Notes: generated from the sequence alone by a model not told the origin. A DNA stretch of 64,000 bases from Clostridiaceae bacterium Marseille-Q4149 (GCA_018228685.1 CP073691.1:248001-312000); one strand, 5' to 3'. Positions 44,001 to 51,907 are shown, counted from the stretch's first letter. A program made the numbers and translations.

Positions 44001-44225
44001 CTTGGCCGCGGCCTTGGCGTCGCCGTTGTTGGGCAGCACCCAGGTGCTGTCGCCCTTGGTCATGGTAATGGCGACGGTGTCGTCGGCCGTGATATCGGCC
44101 AGCTCCACCTTCGTCCATGTCCCTGCCTCAGGCTCTGCCGCGAATACCGACACCGGCAGCAGGGAAACCAGCATGACCAGTGACAGCAGCGCAGACAGAA
44201 GTCTGGTGCGAACAGGTGTTTTCAT
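38022..44225 (-). CDS. Giant cell-surface PHP-domain protein with N-terminal repeats and cell-wall anchor
   Basis: 2067 residues from ATG 44225 (AAAGGAGG). Signal peptide (about 1-28, ending VFAA). Three nearly identical repeats of about 140-150 residues (about 200-335, 355-482, 500-632; NPANxKALSxxYxGFYN, KKLSMDEKYSSTPLDK, SYLEWYAEKNNWS), then a decayed fourth. Ig-like regions, then a PHP/CehA-type metallohydrolase domain from about 995 (FGQLHSHTQYSDG, FTDHSNYF, LSQFNHPGN, NNQDNHKG). Further beta domains, OB-fold-like domains (about 1765-1960), a Cys-rich HTFGEW...CTEPGEKTRTCSACG unit, then VKTGDE, a membrane helix and KKRNS, a sortase-type anchor. It probably acts outside the cell on a phosphoester or nucleic acid; the substrate is unknown. 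Confidence 0.85.
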   Translation of the reverse strand: MKTPVRTRLLSALLSLVMLVSLLPVSVFAAEPEAGTWTKVELADITADDTVAITMTKGDSTWVLPNNGDAKAAAKAITGTVSGNTLTTSEKDLFGWKVVKGADSFQLVSAATGKYLYSTSSNNGIRQGTGENRDWVVDTESGYLKNVALSRYVGVYNNQDWRSYTSVHANIAGQTLGFWKLSTVPARESGIVTDLTTLQNGDKVVVFNPANKKALSSVYNGFYNTGVDVELTGGKLTGYTNAELWTVNRTESGAYTFSTADGKKLSMDEKYSSTPLDKANVDWELSAAATADCFYIKNVGRGSYLEWYAEKNNWSSYGTIGSNEALFAQQLYLVADTQEPGQPGQPEDPSAPLKNGDQVVIYNPANLKALSSEYTGFYNKGTDVTLTGGKLAGFTEADIWTVGVNDDGSYTFSTAEGKKLSMDEKYSSTPLDKAHTAWTLEQAATEGCYYIKNVGRSSYLEWYAEKNNWSAFGTIGSNEALFAQAFFKIQKSGIVTSVSDGDQVVVFNPANGKALSTEYTGFYNKGTDVTLANGKLSGYTKADIWTVGVNADGSYTFSTADGKKLSMDEKYSSTPLDKTHTGWSILPAATENCVYIQNVGRSSYLEWYAEKNNWSAFGTIGSNEALFAQQLYLVGDEMDQPAGSLPQEGAQVVLFNQNAQGVLAQQNDNTDSPAINSVSAQITDGKAIPENGGVVFTVERSGEYYRFRNETYGYLCSNGTGNNAFYSQTASDDADWTVEPCSGGVGGYQLESRTAKFNGRYSQYLEYYSDSYKTYSMYNVTDYTIYSFFFYGVADSVKLDGGVVNDPAVVFTSADTVKAGQDYTLTFTVNDVKAVSKLEILVDGKTAGVITDYTADGKNYTANVSAAMLAGADKVTLTVRVTNASGASYSGSLVLTVVDEPSIGAVTPLKGSQTGSDKRPVISAEIINAGENPTLEMTVNGQKVNAVYAGGKLTYTPAADMTDGRTNVTVTVTRADGKTASFNWFFTVGQAQYQLYFGQLHSHTQYSDGAGSLDAALDYVKNLPESANVQFVAFTDHSNYFDTTGAANPEGALYDMSLASASSQETWNSYRSSVAAFNEANAGSLVALAGFEMTWSGGPGHINTFNTPGIVSRNNSTLNNKTDYAGMRAYYALLSQQEGADSLSQFNHPGNTFGTFGDFAFWDPVIDSRMYMVEAGNGEGQIGAGGYYPSYEYYTMALDKGWHLAPTNNQDNHKGRWGNANDARDVILTDDFSEEGIYDALRAMRMYATEDKNLEIGYTVNGMLLGSSLTEVPEKLNIHVTVNDPDASDTITKVEVIVNSGKTAYTWDDPAVLATGDLSVTLDPDYSYYYIRVTQGDGDLAVTAPVWVGETLKLGISDVTCGTSTPVTGEAMTVTTTLFNSESTDAKIKSITYAVGSQVLASATDVGTVPASGTLALSYDVSFDTARVYKVTATVVLEQDGKEYVFTKDITLDVLNADDLVYIGIDASHYNEYVAGNYKDSMGNFGNLAGKYNVRTVELKTSDELIAACSNPKFKALILTAPSRRLADAQTDPRTYSAAELAAITAFNSNGGTVILAGWSDNYENYDVIQSNSAIKHMAATQNEVLQALGSSLRISDDATYDDVRSAADGVDKWRLYFNTYGQSFLTDGVIVDAEHPYDRLYTEVFSHYGGASVYAVDADDKPTSTLPATVSPVVYTHSTTYSVDVDKDGLGGANVPKYAYAENDSRLLAMASEQLEGKGLIIVSGAAFMSNFEVQATISDNGSEKNYSNYKICENLLGRINPVKITDIATVQAQTEAGHKYTIEGVVTSNASGYDKATAFFDCIYVQDETGGINCFPVAGDFKIGDVVRVTGVTETYQGENELQVSSIEKIGETTPDTPKVVTSTQINDGSVLGQLVTLKGFVVGYEMADGLVQTILVRDSEGEIARVFIDGYITTSYDVANLSVGCQISATGLASYDNTFVLADGTEMAPRIRVRDRNDVVCTAHEHTFGEWIVTTQPTCTEPGEKTRTCSACGEVETRVIPAAGHDYKDGKCTVCGAADPGYQPTQPGVKTGDESNTTMWIIVLVCAAALAVVLVIVSRKKRNS

Positions 44226-44403
44226 CAAGCTATTACCTCCTTTAATTTCTCCCGGAGCTTCCGCCCCACAGGTGCTTCTATTCTATCATACCCCCGTACC
44301 GGTTTCCAGCTTTATTTACAGATTTGACACAAATTTTGCTAATATGTGCACAAAGTATGGACGAATGCACAAAGGAAAATGAAAAGTTTTACCCGGATTC
44401 CTC
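44226..44403. other. Leader region of the surface-protein gene
   Basis: AT-rich region holding the ribosome site of the minus-strand giant gene (AAAGGAGG, near 44236-44245) and a possible weak -10 (minus-strand TATGAT near 44287). No gene seen. Confidence 0.4.
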
Positions 44404-44433
44404 TTGACGTATCCCGGGGGACTGTGCTATAAT
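44404..44433 (+). promoter_or_regulatory. str operon promoter
   Basis: TTGACG (44404-44409), 18 bases, TATAAT (44428-44433). It gives a leader of about 65 nt before the GTG at 44506. Confidence 0.8.
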
Positions 44434-44505
44434 TTCAAACTGCGCGGATATGGATTCCGCGAATTTTGCCATGCGGCAGACACACTGTGCCGAGGAGGTT
44501 CCCAC

Positions 44506-44772
44506 GTGCTGGAAGAGCTGTCATCCAAAGACAAGGTGGTGGGCCTGAAACAGGTGCAGCGGGCAGTAAGCGCCGGCCGGGCAGGCCGTGTGTTTCTGGC
44601 CTGCGACGCCGATCCCCGGCTGACCCGGCCGCTGGAGGGCCGCTGCCGGGAACGGGGCGTTCCCGTGTCCGGGGCGCACACCATGGCCCAGCTGGGCCGG
44701 GCCTGCGGCATCGACGTGGGCACCGCCGCCGCGGCGCTGCTGGCAAAGGAAAAACCGCTTCCAACGGAATAA
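44506..44772 (+). CDS. L7Ae-family ribosomal protein (YbxF-like)
   Basis: 88 residues. The start is GTG 44506 behind GAGGAGG; the frame upstream lies in the promoter. LSSKDKVVGLKQVQRAVSAGRAGRVFLACDAD followed by a GIDVGTAAAALL end is the L7Ae/L30e/Gadd45 kink-turn-binding fold. In Bacillus the homologue (YbxF) sits between rpoC and rpsL; here it leads the str operon, with no rpoBC upstream. Confidence 0.85.
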   Translation: MLEELSSKDKVVGLKQVQRAVSAGRAGRVFLACDADPRLTRPLEGRCRERGVPVSGAHTMAQLGRACGIDVGTAAAALLAKEKPLPTE

Positions 44773-44836
44773 AATCCTTTGTTCCGTGGAAAATATAGGG
44801 AGTCATCCCACAAATCTTTAGAAAGGAGTTCATTGC

Positions 44837-45253
44837 ATGCCTACTTTCAATCAGCTGGTCAAGCAGGGCCGGAAACAGGCTACCTACAAGTCCAATTCCC
44901 CCGCTATGCAGAAGGGCCTGAATACGCTGAAGAACAAGGAGACCGATCTGTCCTCCCCTCAGAAGCGCGGCGTCTGCACCGCAGTGAGAACTGCCACCCC
45001 CAAGAAGCCTAACTCCGCTCTGCGTAAGATCGCCCGTGTCCGCCTGACCAACGGCTACGAGGTCACCGCCTACATCCCCGGTGTCGGTCATTCTCTGCAG
45101 GAGCACTCTGTGGTCATGATCCGCGGCGGCCGTGTCAAGGACCTGCCCGGTGTTCGTTACCACATCATCCGCGGCACTCTGGATACCCAGGGCGTTCAGG
45201 GCCGTATGCAGGCGCGCTCCAAGTACGGCGCCAAGCGTCCCAAGAGCAAGTAA
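44837..45253 (+). CDS. rpsL: 30S ribosomal protein S12
   Basis: 138 residues. [33 protein letters not shown] (the streptomycin-site lysines are wild type), [17 protein letters not shown] and a basic C-terminus. Decoding-centre protein of the small subunit. Strong AAAGGAG. Codon use is more biased (GGT, CGT, CGC) than in flanking genes, as expected for a highly expressed gene. Confidence 0.98.
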   Translation: MPTFNQLVKQGRKQATYKSNSPAMQKGLNTLKNKETDLSSPQKRGVCTAVRTATPKKPNSALRKIARVRLTNGYEVTAYIPGVGHSLQEHSVVMIRGGRVKDLPGVRYHIIRGTLDTQGVQGRMQARSKYGAKRPKSK

Positions 45254-45383
45254 TCCCCGCATGAAATGAGCTTTGCCGAAAAGGTTTATATATATCGTAT
45301 GTACCTCTTTGGCAGGCCGTACAACAGCCTCTCCGGCTGTTGAGTACCTATGAAATCATATTTTTATGAAGGAGGGAAGCATA
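45254..45383 (+). other. rpsL-rpsG spacer with two hairpins
   Basis: 130 bases, long for this operon. TGCCGAAAAGG pairs imperfectly with CCTCTTTGGCA (about 45272-45315), and CAACAGCC/GGCTGTTG (45322-45342) forms a second hairpin. There is no T-run, so it is a candidate translational control or processing site rather than a terminator. Confidence 0.45.
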
Positions 45384-45854
45384 GTGCCCAGAAGAGGTAA
45401 TGTTCCCAAGAGAGAAATTTTGCCCGATCCTATGTACAACTCCGTGCTGGTGACGAAGCTCGTCAACAGCATCATGTTGGACGGTAAGAAGGGCGTTGCC
45501 CAGAAGGTTGTCTACGGTGCCTTTGATCTGATCAAGGAAAAGACCGAGAAGGAGCCTCTGGAAGTGTTCACCCAGGCCATGGAAAACATCATGCCCAGCC
45601 TGGAAGTCAAGGCCCGCCGTGTCGGCGGCGCCACCTATCAGGTCCCCATGGAGGTTCGTCCTGCCCGCCGTCAGACCCTGGGTCTGCGCTGGCTGACCAA
45701 CTATTCCCGCGCCCGCAGTGAGCGCACCATGGCCGAGCGCCTGGCAGGCGAGATCATGGACGCCGCCAACAACACCGGCAGCGCCGTGAAGAAGCGCGAG
45801 GATACCCACAAGATGGCCGAGTCCAACAAGGCTTTCGCCCACTTCCGCTGGTAA
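45384..45854 (+). CDS. rpsG: 30S ribosomal protein S7
   Basis: 156 residues, exactly the standard length when started at GTG 45384 ([16 protein letters not shown]) behind GGAGGG; the ATG 18 bases earlier overlaps the ribosome site and is rejected. [30 protein letters not shown] and NKAFAHFRW are typical. It nucleates assembly of the 30S head. In the str operon between rpsL and fusA. Confidence 0.97.
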   Translation: MPRRGNVPKREILPDPMYNSVLVTKLVNSIMLDGKKGVAQKVVYGAFDLIKEKTEKEPLEVFTQAMENIMPSLEVKARRVGGATYQVPMEVRPARRQTLGLRWLTNYSRARSERTMAERLAGEIMDAANNTGSAVKKREDTHKMAESNKAFAHFRW

Positions 45855-45884
45855 GCCCCGCAAACTGATTAAAAGGAGAACGTT

Positions 45885-47993
45885 ATGCCGAGAAAGGTTA
45901 CACTGGAAAATACGAGAAATATCGGCATCATGGCCCACATTGATGCAGGCAAGACCACCACGACCGAGCGTATTCTGTACTACACGGGCGTCAACTACAA
46001 GATCGGCGAGACGCACGAGGGAACCGCTACCATGGACTGGATGGAACAGGAGCAGGAGCGTGGTATCACCATCACCTCCGCCGCTACCACCTGTTACTGG
46101 AAGGGCTCCAAGGACCAGTTCCCCCAGACGCGTATCAACATCATCGACACCCCGGGTCACGTGGACTTCACTGTGGAGGTGGAGCGTTCTCTGCGTGTGC
46201 TGGACGGCTCTGTCACCGTGATGTGCGCCAAGGGCGGCGTTGAGCCCCAGTCCGAAACCGTGTGGCGTCAGGCCGACCACTATCATGTGCCCCGGATGGT
46301 GTATGTCAACAAAATGGACATGCTGGGCGCGGATTTCTATCACGTGCTGGACATGATCCACGACCGCCTCAAGTGCAACGCCGTGCCCATCCAGCTGCCC
46401 ATCGGGAAAGAGGAGTCCTTCAAGGGCATCATCGACCTGGTGGAGATGGACGCTGATATCTATTACGATCAGCTGGGCAAGGATATGCGCGTGGAGCCCA
46501 TCCCCGCCGATATGATGGACCTGGCCAACGAGTACCGGGAAAAGCTGCTGGATGCCGTTTCCATGTTCGACGACGAGATCATGGAGATGTATCTGGAGGG
46601 TCAGGAGATCCCCACCGACAAGATCCGCGCCGCCATCCGCAAGGCCACCGTGGCCGTGGAGATGGTGCCGGTCACCTGCGGCTCCTCCTACCGGAACAAG
46701 GGTGTTCAGAAGCTGCTGGACGCCATTGTGGACTATATGCCCGCCCCCACCGATATTCCCGCCATCGTTGGCACCAACCCCAAGACCGATGAGGAGGAGG
46801 ACCGTCACGCTTCCGATGACGAGCCGTTCTCCGCTCTGGCCTTCAAGATCATGACTGACCCCTATGTGGGCCGTCTGAGCTTCTTCCGCGTGTATTCCGG
46901 AACGCTGAACACCGGCTCCTCTGTGCTCAATGCCACCAAGGGCAAGCGCGAGCGCGTGGGCCGTCTGCTCCAGATGCACGCCAACCACCGGGAGGACCTG
47001 GAAACGGTCTATTCCGGCGATATCGCCGCCGTGGTGGGCCTGAAGAACACCACCACCGGCGACACCCTCTGTGATGAGAAGCACCCCATCGTGCTGGAGT
47101 CCATGGAGTTCCCCGAGCCCGTGATCCGCGTGGCCATCGAGCCCAAGACCAAGGCCGGCCAGGAAAAGATGGCCATCGCCCTGGCGAAGCTTGCCGAGGA
47201 GGACCCCACCTTCCGCACCTACACCGACGAGGAGACGGGTCAGACCATCATCGCCGGTATGGGCGAGCTGCATCTGGAGATCATCGTGGACCGCCTGCTG
47301 CGGGAGTTCAAGGTGGAGGCCAACGTGGGCGCGCCCCAGGTGGCCTACAAGGAGACCATCCGCAAGGCAGTGGACCAGGATACCAAGTATGCCCGTCAGT
47401 CCGGCGGTAAGGGCCAGTATGGTCACGTGAAGATCCATGTGGAGCCCAACGAGTCCGGCAAGGGCTACGAGTTCATCAACAAAGTGGTGGGCGGCGCTGT
47501 CCCCAAGGAGTATATCCCCGCCATCGACGCCGGTATCCAGGGCGCAATGCTCTCCGGCACCGTGGCCGGTTACCCCGTGGTGGACGTGAAGGTCACCCTG
47601 TACGACGGCTCCTATCACGAGGTGGACTCCTCCGAGATGGCGTTCAAGATTGCTGGCTCCATGGCCTTCAAGGAGGCCATGCGCAAGGCCGATCCCACGC
47701 TGCTCGAGCCCATCATGAAGGTCTCCGTCATCGTCCCCGAGGAATATATGGGCGACGTCATCGGCGATATCAGCGCCCGCCGCGGCCAGATCCAGGGCTA
47801 CGAGATGCGTGCCGGCGCCCAGCAGATCGACGCCTTTGTTCCTCTGGCGGAAATGTTCGGCTACGCCACCGATCTGCGCTCCCGCACCCAGGGCCGTGGT
47901 CAGTACACCATGGAGCCCAGTCACTATATCGAGCTGCCCAAGGGCCTGCAGGAGAAGCTCATCAACAAGCGTACCGGACGGGAAAATTTCTAA
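45885..47993 (+). CDS. fusA: Elongation factor G
   Basis: 702 residues. GTPase motifs: [13 protein letters not shown], the RGITITSA switch, DTPGHVDF and NKMDMLG; then domains II-V including [12 protein letters not shown] and a C-terminal end with [12 protein letters not shown]. Translocase of translation. It begins 30 bp after rpsG. Confidence 0.97.
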   Translation: MPRKVTLENTRNIGIMAHIDAGKTTTTERILYYTGVNYKIGETHEGTATMDWMEQEQERGITITSAATTCYWKGSKDQFPQTRINIIDTPGHVDFTVEVERSLRVLDGSVTVMCAKGGVEPQSETVWRQADHYHVPRMVYVNKMDMLGADFYHVLDMIHDRLKCNAVPIQLPIGKEESFKGIIDLVEMDADIYYDQLGKDMRVEPIPADMMDLANEYREKLLDAVSMFDDEIMEMYLEGQEIPTDKIRAAIRKATVAVEMVPVTCGSSYRNKGVQKLLDAIVDYMPAPTDIPAIVGTNPKTDEEEDRHASDDEPFSALAFKIMTDPYVGRLSFFRVYSGTLNTGSSVLNATKGKRERVGRLLQMHANHREDLETVYSGDIAAVVGLKNTTTGDTLCDEKHPIVLESMEFPEPVIRVAIEPKTKAGQEKMAIALAKLAEEDPTFRTYTDEETGQTIIAGMGELHLEIIVDRLLREFKVEANVGAPQVAYKETIRKAVDQDTKYARQSGGKGQYGHVKIHVEPNESGKGYEFINKVVGGAVPKEYIPAIDAGIQGAMLSGTVAGYPVVDVKVTLYDGSYHEVDSSEMAFKIAGSMAFKEAMRKADPTLLEPIMKVSVIVPEEYMGDVIGDISARRGQIQGYEMRAGAQQIDAFVPLAEMFGYATDLRSRTQGRGQYTMEPSHYIELPKGLQEKLINKRTGRENF

Positions 47994-48008
47994 ATCGTCA
48001 AAAAACGA

Positions 48009-48037
48009 TTGCTTTTCCCTATCGAATACTGTAAAAT
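48009..48037 (+). promoter_or_regulatory. Internal promoter for tuf
   Basis: TTGCTT, 17 bases, TAAAAT, in the 110-bp gap between fusA and tuf; it could give tuf extra expression. Confidence 0.6.
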
Positions 48038-48103
48038 AGCAGTGTTAGTACAAGACATTGCAAGAAAACCATGATGCAAATTTGTTAAGGAGGATTTTTT
48101 CAA

Positions 48104-49309
48104 ATGGCTAAGCAGAAATTTGAGAGAACGAAGCCCCATGTTAACATCGGCACCATCGGTCACATCGACCATGGTAAGACCACTCTGACCGCTGCCATCA
48201 CCAAGTACCTGGCGATGCAGGGCGGCGCTGAGTACACCGACTACTCTTCCATCGACAAGGCTCCCGAGGAGCGCGAGCGTGGTATCACCATCAACACCGC
48301 TCACGTTGAGTATGAGACCGCCAAGCGTCACTATGCTCACGTGGACTGCCCGGGCCACGCCGACTATATCAAGAACATGATCACCGGTGCTGCCCAGATG
48401 GACGGCGCTATCCTGGTCATCGCCGCCTCCGACGGCCCCATGGCCCAGACCCGCGAGCACCTGCTGCTGGCCCGTCAGGTGAACGTGCCCTCCGTGCTGG
48501 TGTTCCTGAACAAGTGCGACCAGGTGGACGACGAGGAGCTGCTGGAGCTGGTGGAGATGGAAGTCCGCGAGCTGCTGGACTTCTATGGCTTCCCTGGCGA
48601 CGACACCCCCATCATCCGCGGTTCCGCCCTGAACGCCCTGGTTTCCGAGTCCACCGATCCCAACGCTCCCGAGTATGCCTGCATCAAGGAGCTGATGGAC
48701 GCCGTTGACGAGTGGATCCCCACCCCCGACCGCAAGGAGGATATGCCCTTCCTGATGCCCGTCGAGGACGTGTTCACCATCTCCGGCCGTGGTACCGTTG
48801 CTACCGGCCGTGTGGAGCGTGGTCAGCTGAAGCTCAACGAGAAGGTTGAGATCGTTGGTCTGTCCGACGAGAAGCGCGAGACCGTCGTCACCGGTATCGA
48901 AATGTTCCACAAGCTGCTGGACTACGCTGAGGCCGGCGACAACATCGGCGCCCTGCTGCGCGGCGTTGCCAAGACCGAGATCGAGCGCGGCCAGGTTCTG
49001 TCCAAGCCCGGTTCCATTCACCCCCACACCAAGTTCGTTGGCCAGGTGTACGTTCTGACCAAGGACGAGGGCGGTCGTCACACCCCCTTCTTCAACAACT
49101 ATCGTCCCCAGTTCTACTTCCGCACCACCGACGTTACCGGCATCATCACCCTGCCCGAGGGCACCGAGATGTGCATGCCCGGCGATAACGTCGACATGAA
49201 CGTGGAGCTGATCACCCCCATCGCCATCGAGAACGGTCTGCGTTTCGCTATCCGTGAGGGTGGCCGTACCGTGGGTTCCGGCGTCGTCATCGCCATCAAC
49301 AACGACTGA
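48104..49309 (+). CDS. tuf: Elongation factor Tu
   Basis: 401 residues. [43 protein letters not shown] and the C-terminal beta-barrels ([25 protein letters not shown]). It delivers aminoacyl-tRNA to the ribosome. Strong AAGGAGGA. Last gene of the str operon, with a strong terminator. Confidence 0.98.
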   Translation: MAKQKFERTKPHVNIGTIGHIDHGKTTLTAAITKYLAMQGGAEYTDYSSIDKAPEERERGITINTAHVEYETAKRHYAHVDCPGHADYIKNMITGAAQMDGAILVIAASDGPMAQTREHLLLARQVNVPSVLVFLNKCDQVDDEELLELVEMEVRELLDFYGFPGDDTPIIRGSALNALVSESTDPNAPEYACIKELMDAVDEWIPTPDRKEDMPFLMPVEDVFTISGRGTVATGRVERGQLKLNEKVEIVGLSDEKRETVVTGIEMFHKLLDYAEAGDNIGALLRGVAKTEIERGQVLSKPGSIHPHTKFVGQVYVLTKDEGGRHTPFFNNYRPQFYFRTTDVTGIITLPEGTEMCMPGDNVDMNVELITPIAIENGLRFAIREGGRTVGSGVVIAINND

Positions 49310-49337
49310 TTGACGTCCCCATCGGCGCATAGCTGAT

Positions 49338-49372
49338 AAAGCCCGGCAGAGCATCGCTCTGCCGGGCTTTTT
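49338..49372 (+). terminator. str operon terminator
   Basis: AAAGCCCGGCAGAGC/GCTCTGCCGGGCTTT with loop ATC, then a T-run. Confidence 0.92.
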
Positions 49373-49420
49373 TTGCATGAAAAAATGTTTAATACTTTTT
49401 TAATATTTATGCATGAACTT

Positions 49421-49535
49421 TTGTAACATCCCTTGGGTATCCTATACTTGCAAGAGACAAAAAGCTTTTTTCATCAATCTTCCTGCCATTCAGGCGGAGA
49501 ACCGGAAGCCGGTTCTCCGCCTTATGGTTTTTATC
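49421..49535 (+). ncRNA. Candidate small RNA gene (promoter plus terminator, no ORF)
   Basis: TTGTAA, 16 bases, TATACT (49421-49448) is followed about 45 bases later by a perfect 14-bp hairpin AGGCGGAGAACCGG/CCGGTTCTCCGCCT (49492-49522) and TATGGTTTTTAT. No open frame with a ribosome site lies between. The predicted transcript is about 75-85 nt. This is a sequence-based guess. Confidence 0.35.
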
Positions 49536-49544
49536 GACGAATAG

Positions 49545-49677
49545 TCTCGCAGAATTTGCCGCCCGCAGGCGGCAAATCAAATGCAATCCATTTTCGCCCG
49601 GGGCGTGTGCCTGGGCGAAAAATCTTCTCAGTCTGCAAGCCTTTTATCCCAAAAGGGACGAAGTCCTTTTGGGATAA
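49545..49677. repeat. Modular intergenic repeat lacking module III
   Basis: Module I TTTGCCGCC/GGCGGCAAA; module II TTTTCGCCC/GGGCGAAAA around GGCGTGTGCC; a single CAGTCTGCAAG tag; then module IV TTATCCCAAAAGG/CCTTTTGGGATAA (49644-49677). Module III and one tag are missing compared with 18931-19115. Just downstream of the carD stop. Confidence 0.72.
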
Positions 49678-49678
49678 T

Positions 49679-50191
49679 TCAAAACAGCGGCCACTTGGGC
49701 CAGGTCTGGCGGATATAGGCCGGGACGTCCTCCCGAGGAAGGCCCAGCACCGCCCCCAGCTCGCCGTACAGGGCGTCCTCCGCCCGCCTGAGATAGCGCT
49801 CGTCCATCTGGCTGACCTTCCGCCCGTGGTGAATGGCCCAGCTGCGCCGGCGGCACACCCCCTTGATGAGGCCCGCCAGCCGTTTGCAGTCATAGGAGGC
49901 CACCACCTGGTGATACAGGTCCTTGATGGCCCGGGTGTTGTGGCTTTCGGCCTGCTCCTCCGGCAGCTGGTCCAGCTGCGCGATGAGCTCCTGCACCTCC
50001 TGCCCCGTCAGCAGGGGGCGCATCAGCACCCGGGTGTCCACCGGGGTCATCACCTGGCCGGATCGGTACAGCGGCGCAAGGGTATAGTACAGCCGGGTCT
50101 TGTCCATTCCCGGCAAAGACGGCGTCCCAACGCCCTCCACCCGGCAGACGCCCTCGCCGCCATAGACCACCATTTCGCCCGCTGCAAACAT
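49679..50191 (-). CDS. CarD-family transcriptional regulator
   Basis: 170 residues from ATG 50191 (MFAAGEMVVYGGEGVCRVEGV) behind GAGGA; an ATG three codons earlier is less well placed. The N-terminal Tudor-like CarD/TRCF RNA-polymerase-interaction domain (about 1-60) is followed by a helical C-terminal domain (KDLYHQVVASYDCKRLAGLIKGVCRRR). Such proteins bind the RNA polymerase beta subunit and steady open promoter complexes. Single gene with its own promoter. Confidence 0.87.
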   Translation of the reverse strand: MFAAGEMVVYGGEGVCRVEGVGTPSLPGMDKTRLYYTLAPLYRSGQVMTPVDTRVLMRPLLTGQEVQELIAQLDQLPEEQAESHNTRAIKDLYHQVVASYDCKRLAGLIKGVCRRRSWAIHHGRKVSQMDERYLRRAEDALYGELGAVLGLPREDVPAYIRQTWPKWPLF

Positions 50192-50222
50192 GCCGTTCAT
50201 CCTCTCTTTCGTTCTTTACCAT

Positions 50223-50251
50223 ATTATACCACTTTTTCTCCAAAAGGGTAA
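50223..50251 (-). promoter_or_regulatory. carD promoter
   Basis: Minus strand TTACCC (50246-50251), 17 bases, TATAAT (50223-50228) with an extended TGG. Confidence 0.7.
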
Positions 50252-50267
50252 GTCTTTTTTTGACGAA

Positions 50268-50297
50268 TTGACAAAATCCGCCGCCCGGGAGTATAAT
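50268..50297 (+). promoter_or_regulatory. mscS promoter
   Basis: TTGACA (50268-50273), 18 bases, TATAAT (50292-50297); divergent from carD. Confidence 0.8.
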
Positions 50298-50324
50298 AGG
50301 GGCCACGAAAAGGAGGTGCCGCCT

Positions 50325-51173
50325 GTGGAAAACCCATTGGATCAGAAGCTGGACCTGTCGGCCCTGCACCTGGGGAATATCTCCCTGGGGACGCTGCTGG
50401 GGACACTGCTGACGCTGGTGATCTGCCTGGTGGCGGTGCGGCTGCTCACCGCTTTGCTGCGCCGGGTGCTGGCCCAGACCCATATGGATGCCCGGGTGCA
50501 GAAATACCTGGTGCGGACCGTGCAGCTGGTGCTGTGGGTGGTAACGGTGCTCATTACCGCCGACCAGCTGGGTATTCCCGTCACGTCCCTGGTGGCGCTA
50601 TTGTCGGTGCTGTCCCTGGCGGTATCCCTGGCGGTGCAGAACGTCCTGGCCAATGTGGCAGGGGGCCTGGTGCTGCTGGTGACCAAGCCCTTCGCCGTGG
50701 GCGACTATGTGGACACCCCCTGCGGCGCAGGCACCGTCAAGGAGCTGACCCTGACCTATACCTATCTGGACACGCCGGACGGCCTGCGGATCGCCGCCCC
50801 CAACAGCAGCCTTTCCGCCGGAAAGATCACCAACTACACCACCCTGGGCACCCGCCGCATCCAGCACAGCGTCAGCGCGTCCTATGACGCGCCGGTGCAG
50901 ACGGTGCGCCAGGCTCTGCTGGACGCCGTGGCCCGGACCCCGGGCCTGCTGGAGAGCCCCGGCCCGGAGGTATACGTCAATGCCTACGGCGAAAGCGGCA
51001 TCGAGTACATCGTCCGCAGCTGGGCCAAGACCGCCGACTACTGGACGGCCTATTACGCTCTGCTGGAGAACATCAAGGCGGCCTTTGACGAAAAGTCCGT
51101 GGAGATGCCGTATAACCACCTGAATGTTCATATTGTGGACCCCCTGCGGGTAGAAAGAGAGACAAAAGCATGA
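50325..51173 (+). CDS. Small-conductance mechanosensitive channel (MscS family)
   Basis: 282 residues. The start is GTG 50325 behind AAGGAGGTG. Three membrane helices (about 17-40, 62-82, 88-120); the last is the pore helix with a Gly/Ala pattern (AVSLAVQNVLANVAGGLVLL), followed by the beta domain (FAVGDYVDTPCGAGTVKEL) and an alpha/beta C-terminus. It opens on membrane tension to release solutes. Its stop overlaps the next ATG by 4 bp. Confidence 0.9.
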   Translation: MENPLDQKLDLSALHLGNISLGTLLGTLLTLVICLVAVRLLTALLRRVLAQTHMDARVQKYLVRTVQLVLWVVTVLITADQLGIPVTSLVALLSVLSLAVSLAVQNVLANVAGGLVLLVTKPFAVGDYVDTPCGAGTVKELTLTYTYLDTPDGLRIAAPNSSLSAGKITNYTTLGTRRIQHSVSASYDAPVQTVRQALLDAVARTPGLLESPGPEVYVNAYGESGIEYIVRSWAKTADYWTAYYALLENIKAAFDEKSVEMPYNHLNVHIVDPLRVERETKA

Positions 51174-51400
51174 TCTGTTCCCTGATTTTAGGCGCTCTTA
51201 TCGGCTGGATCGCCAGCAAGCTCATGGGCAGCCGCGGCGGCCTGATCCGCAACCTGATCCTGGGCGTGGTGGGCTCCGCCGTGGGCAACTGGCTGGCGGG
51301 CGCCATCGGCATTGCCGCCACCGGCTCTGTGGGAGCCATCCTCATCGGCGTGGGCGGGGCCTGCGTGGTGATCCTGGTGGCCCGCTGGCTGTTCCATTAA
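51170..51400 (+). CDS. GlsB/YeaQ/YmgE-type small membrane protein
   Basis: 76 residues, three hydrophobic segments. The pattern ICSLILGALIGWIASKLMG, then GLIRNLILGVVGSAVGNWL, is the transglycosylase-associated (PF04226) family, linked to envelope stress without a known reaction. It overlaps mscS by 4 bp (ATGA), suggesting joint function in osmotic or envelope stress. Confidence 0.85.
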   Translation: MICSLILGALIGWIASKLMGSRGGLIRNLILGVVGSAVGNWLAGAIGIAATGSVGAILIGVGGACVVILVARWLFH

Positions 51401-51413
51401 GGAGAGAAAACCC

Positions 51414-51905
51414 ATGAAGCCCGTGATTCATGAAACCGCCTTTGTGGCGGGCAACGCCACCGTCCGGGGCAATGTCACCATCGGGGAGGGAGCCGGGATC
51501 TACTTCGGAGCGGTGCTCCGGGCGGAGACAGACCCCATCACCATCGGCCCCGGCAGCAATATCCAGGACAACTGCGTCCTCCACACGGACCCCGGCTTCC
51601 CCACCAAAGTGGGCCGGGACTGTACCGTGGGCCACGCCGCCATTCTCCACGGCTGCACCATCGGGGACAACACCCTGGTGGGCATGGGGGCCATCGTCCT
51701 CAACGGAGCCGTGGTGGGCCGGGACTGCATCATCGCCGCCGGGGCCTTAGTGACCCAGGGGGCCGTGATCCCCGACGGGTCCATGGTCATGGGCGCTCCC
51801 GGCAAGGTCCGCCGCCCCCTGACGCCGGAGGAGATCGCATCCAACGCCGCAGCCGCCGCCGGTTACCGCCGCGAATCCCAGCTGTATAAGGCCGGGGAGC
51901 TGTAA
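51414..51905 (+). CDS. Gamma carbonic anhydrase-like hexapeptide protein
   Basis: 163 residues, a left-handed beta-helix built of hexapeptide repeats (TVRGNVTIGEGAGIYFGAVLR). Histidines fitting the gamma-CA metal site are present in NCVLHTDPG and GHAAILHGCTIG. Members (YrdA, PaaY) are carbonic anhydrases or related; activity here is not proven by sequence. Start 51414 with AAGGAGAG, 13 bp after the small membrane protein. Operon end with a strong terminator. Confidence 0.87.
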   Translation: MKPVIHETAFVAGNATVRGNVTIGEGAGIYFGAVLRAETDPITIGPGSNIQDNCVLHTDPGFPTKVGRDCTVGHAAILHGCTIGDNTLVGMGAIVLNGAVVGRDCIIAAGALVTQGAVIPDGSMVMGAPGKVRRPLTPEEIASNAAAAAGYRRESQLYKAGEL

Positions 51906-51907
51906 AT

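Noticed and set aside
40389..44183. 1264-codon open frame on the plus strand opposite the giant surface gene
   Set aside because: It is antisense to a gene with clear domains, has a low-complexity Gly/Val/His-rich translation and no ribosome site; a product of GC-rich codon bias.
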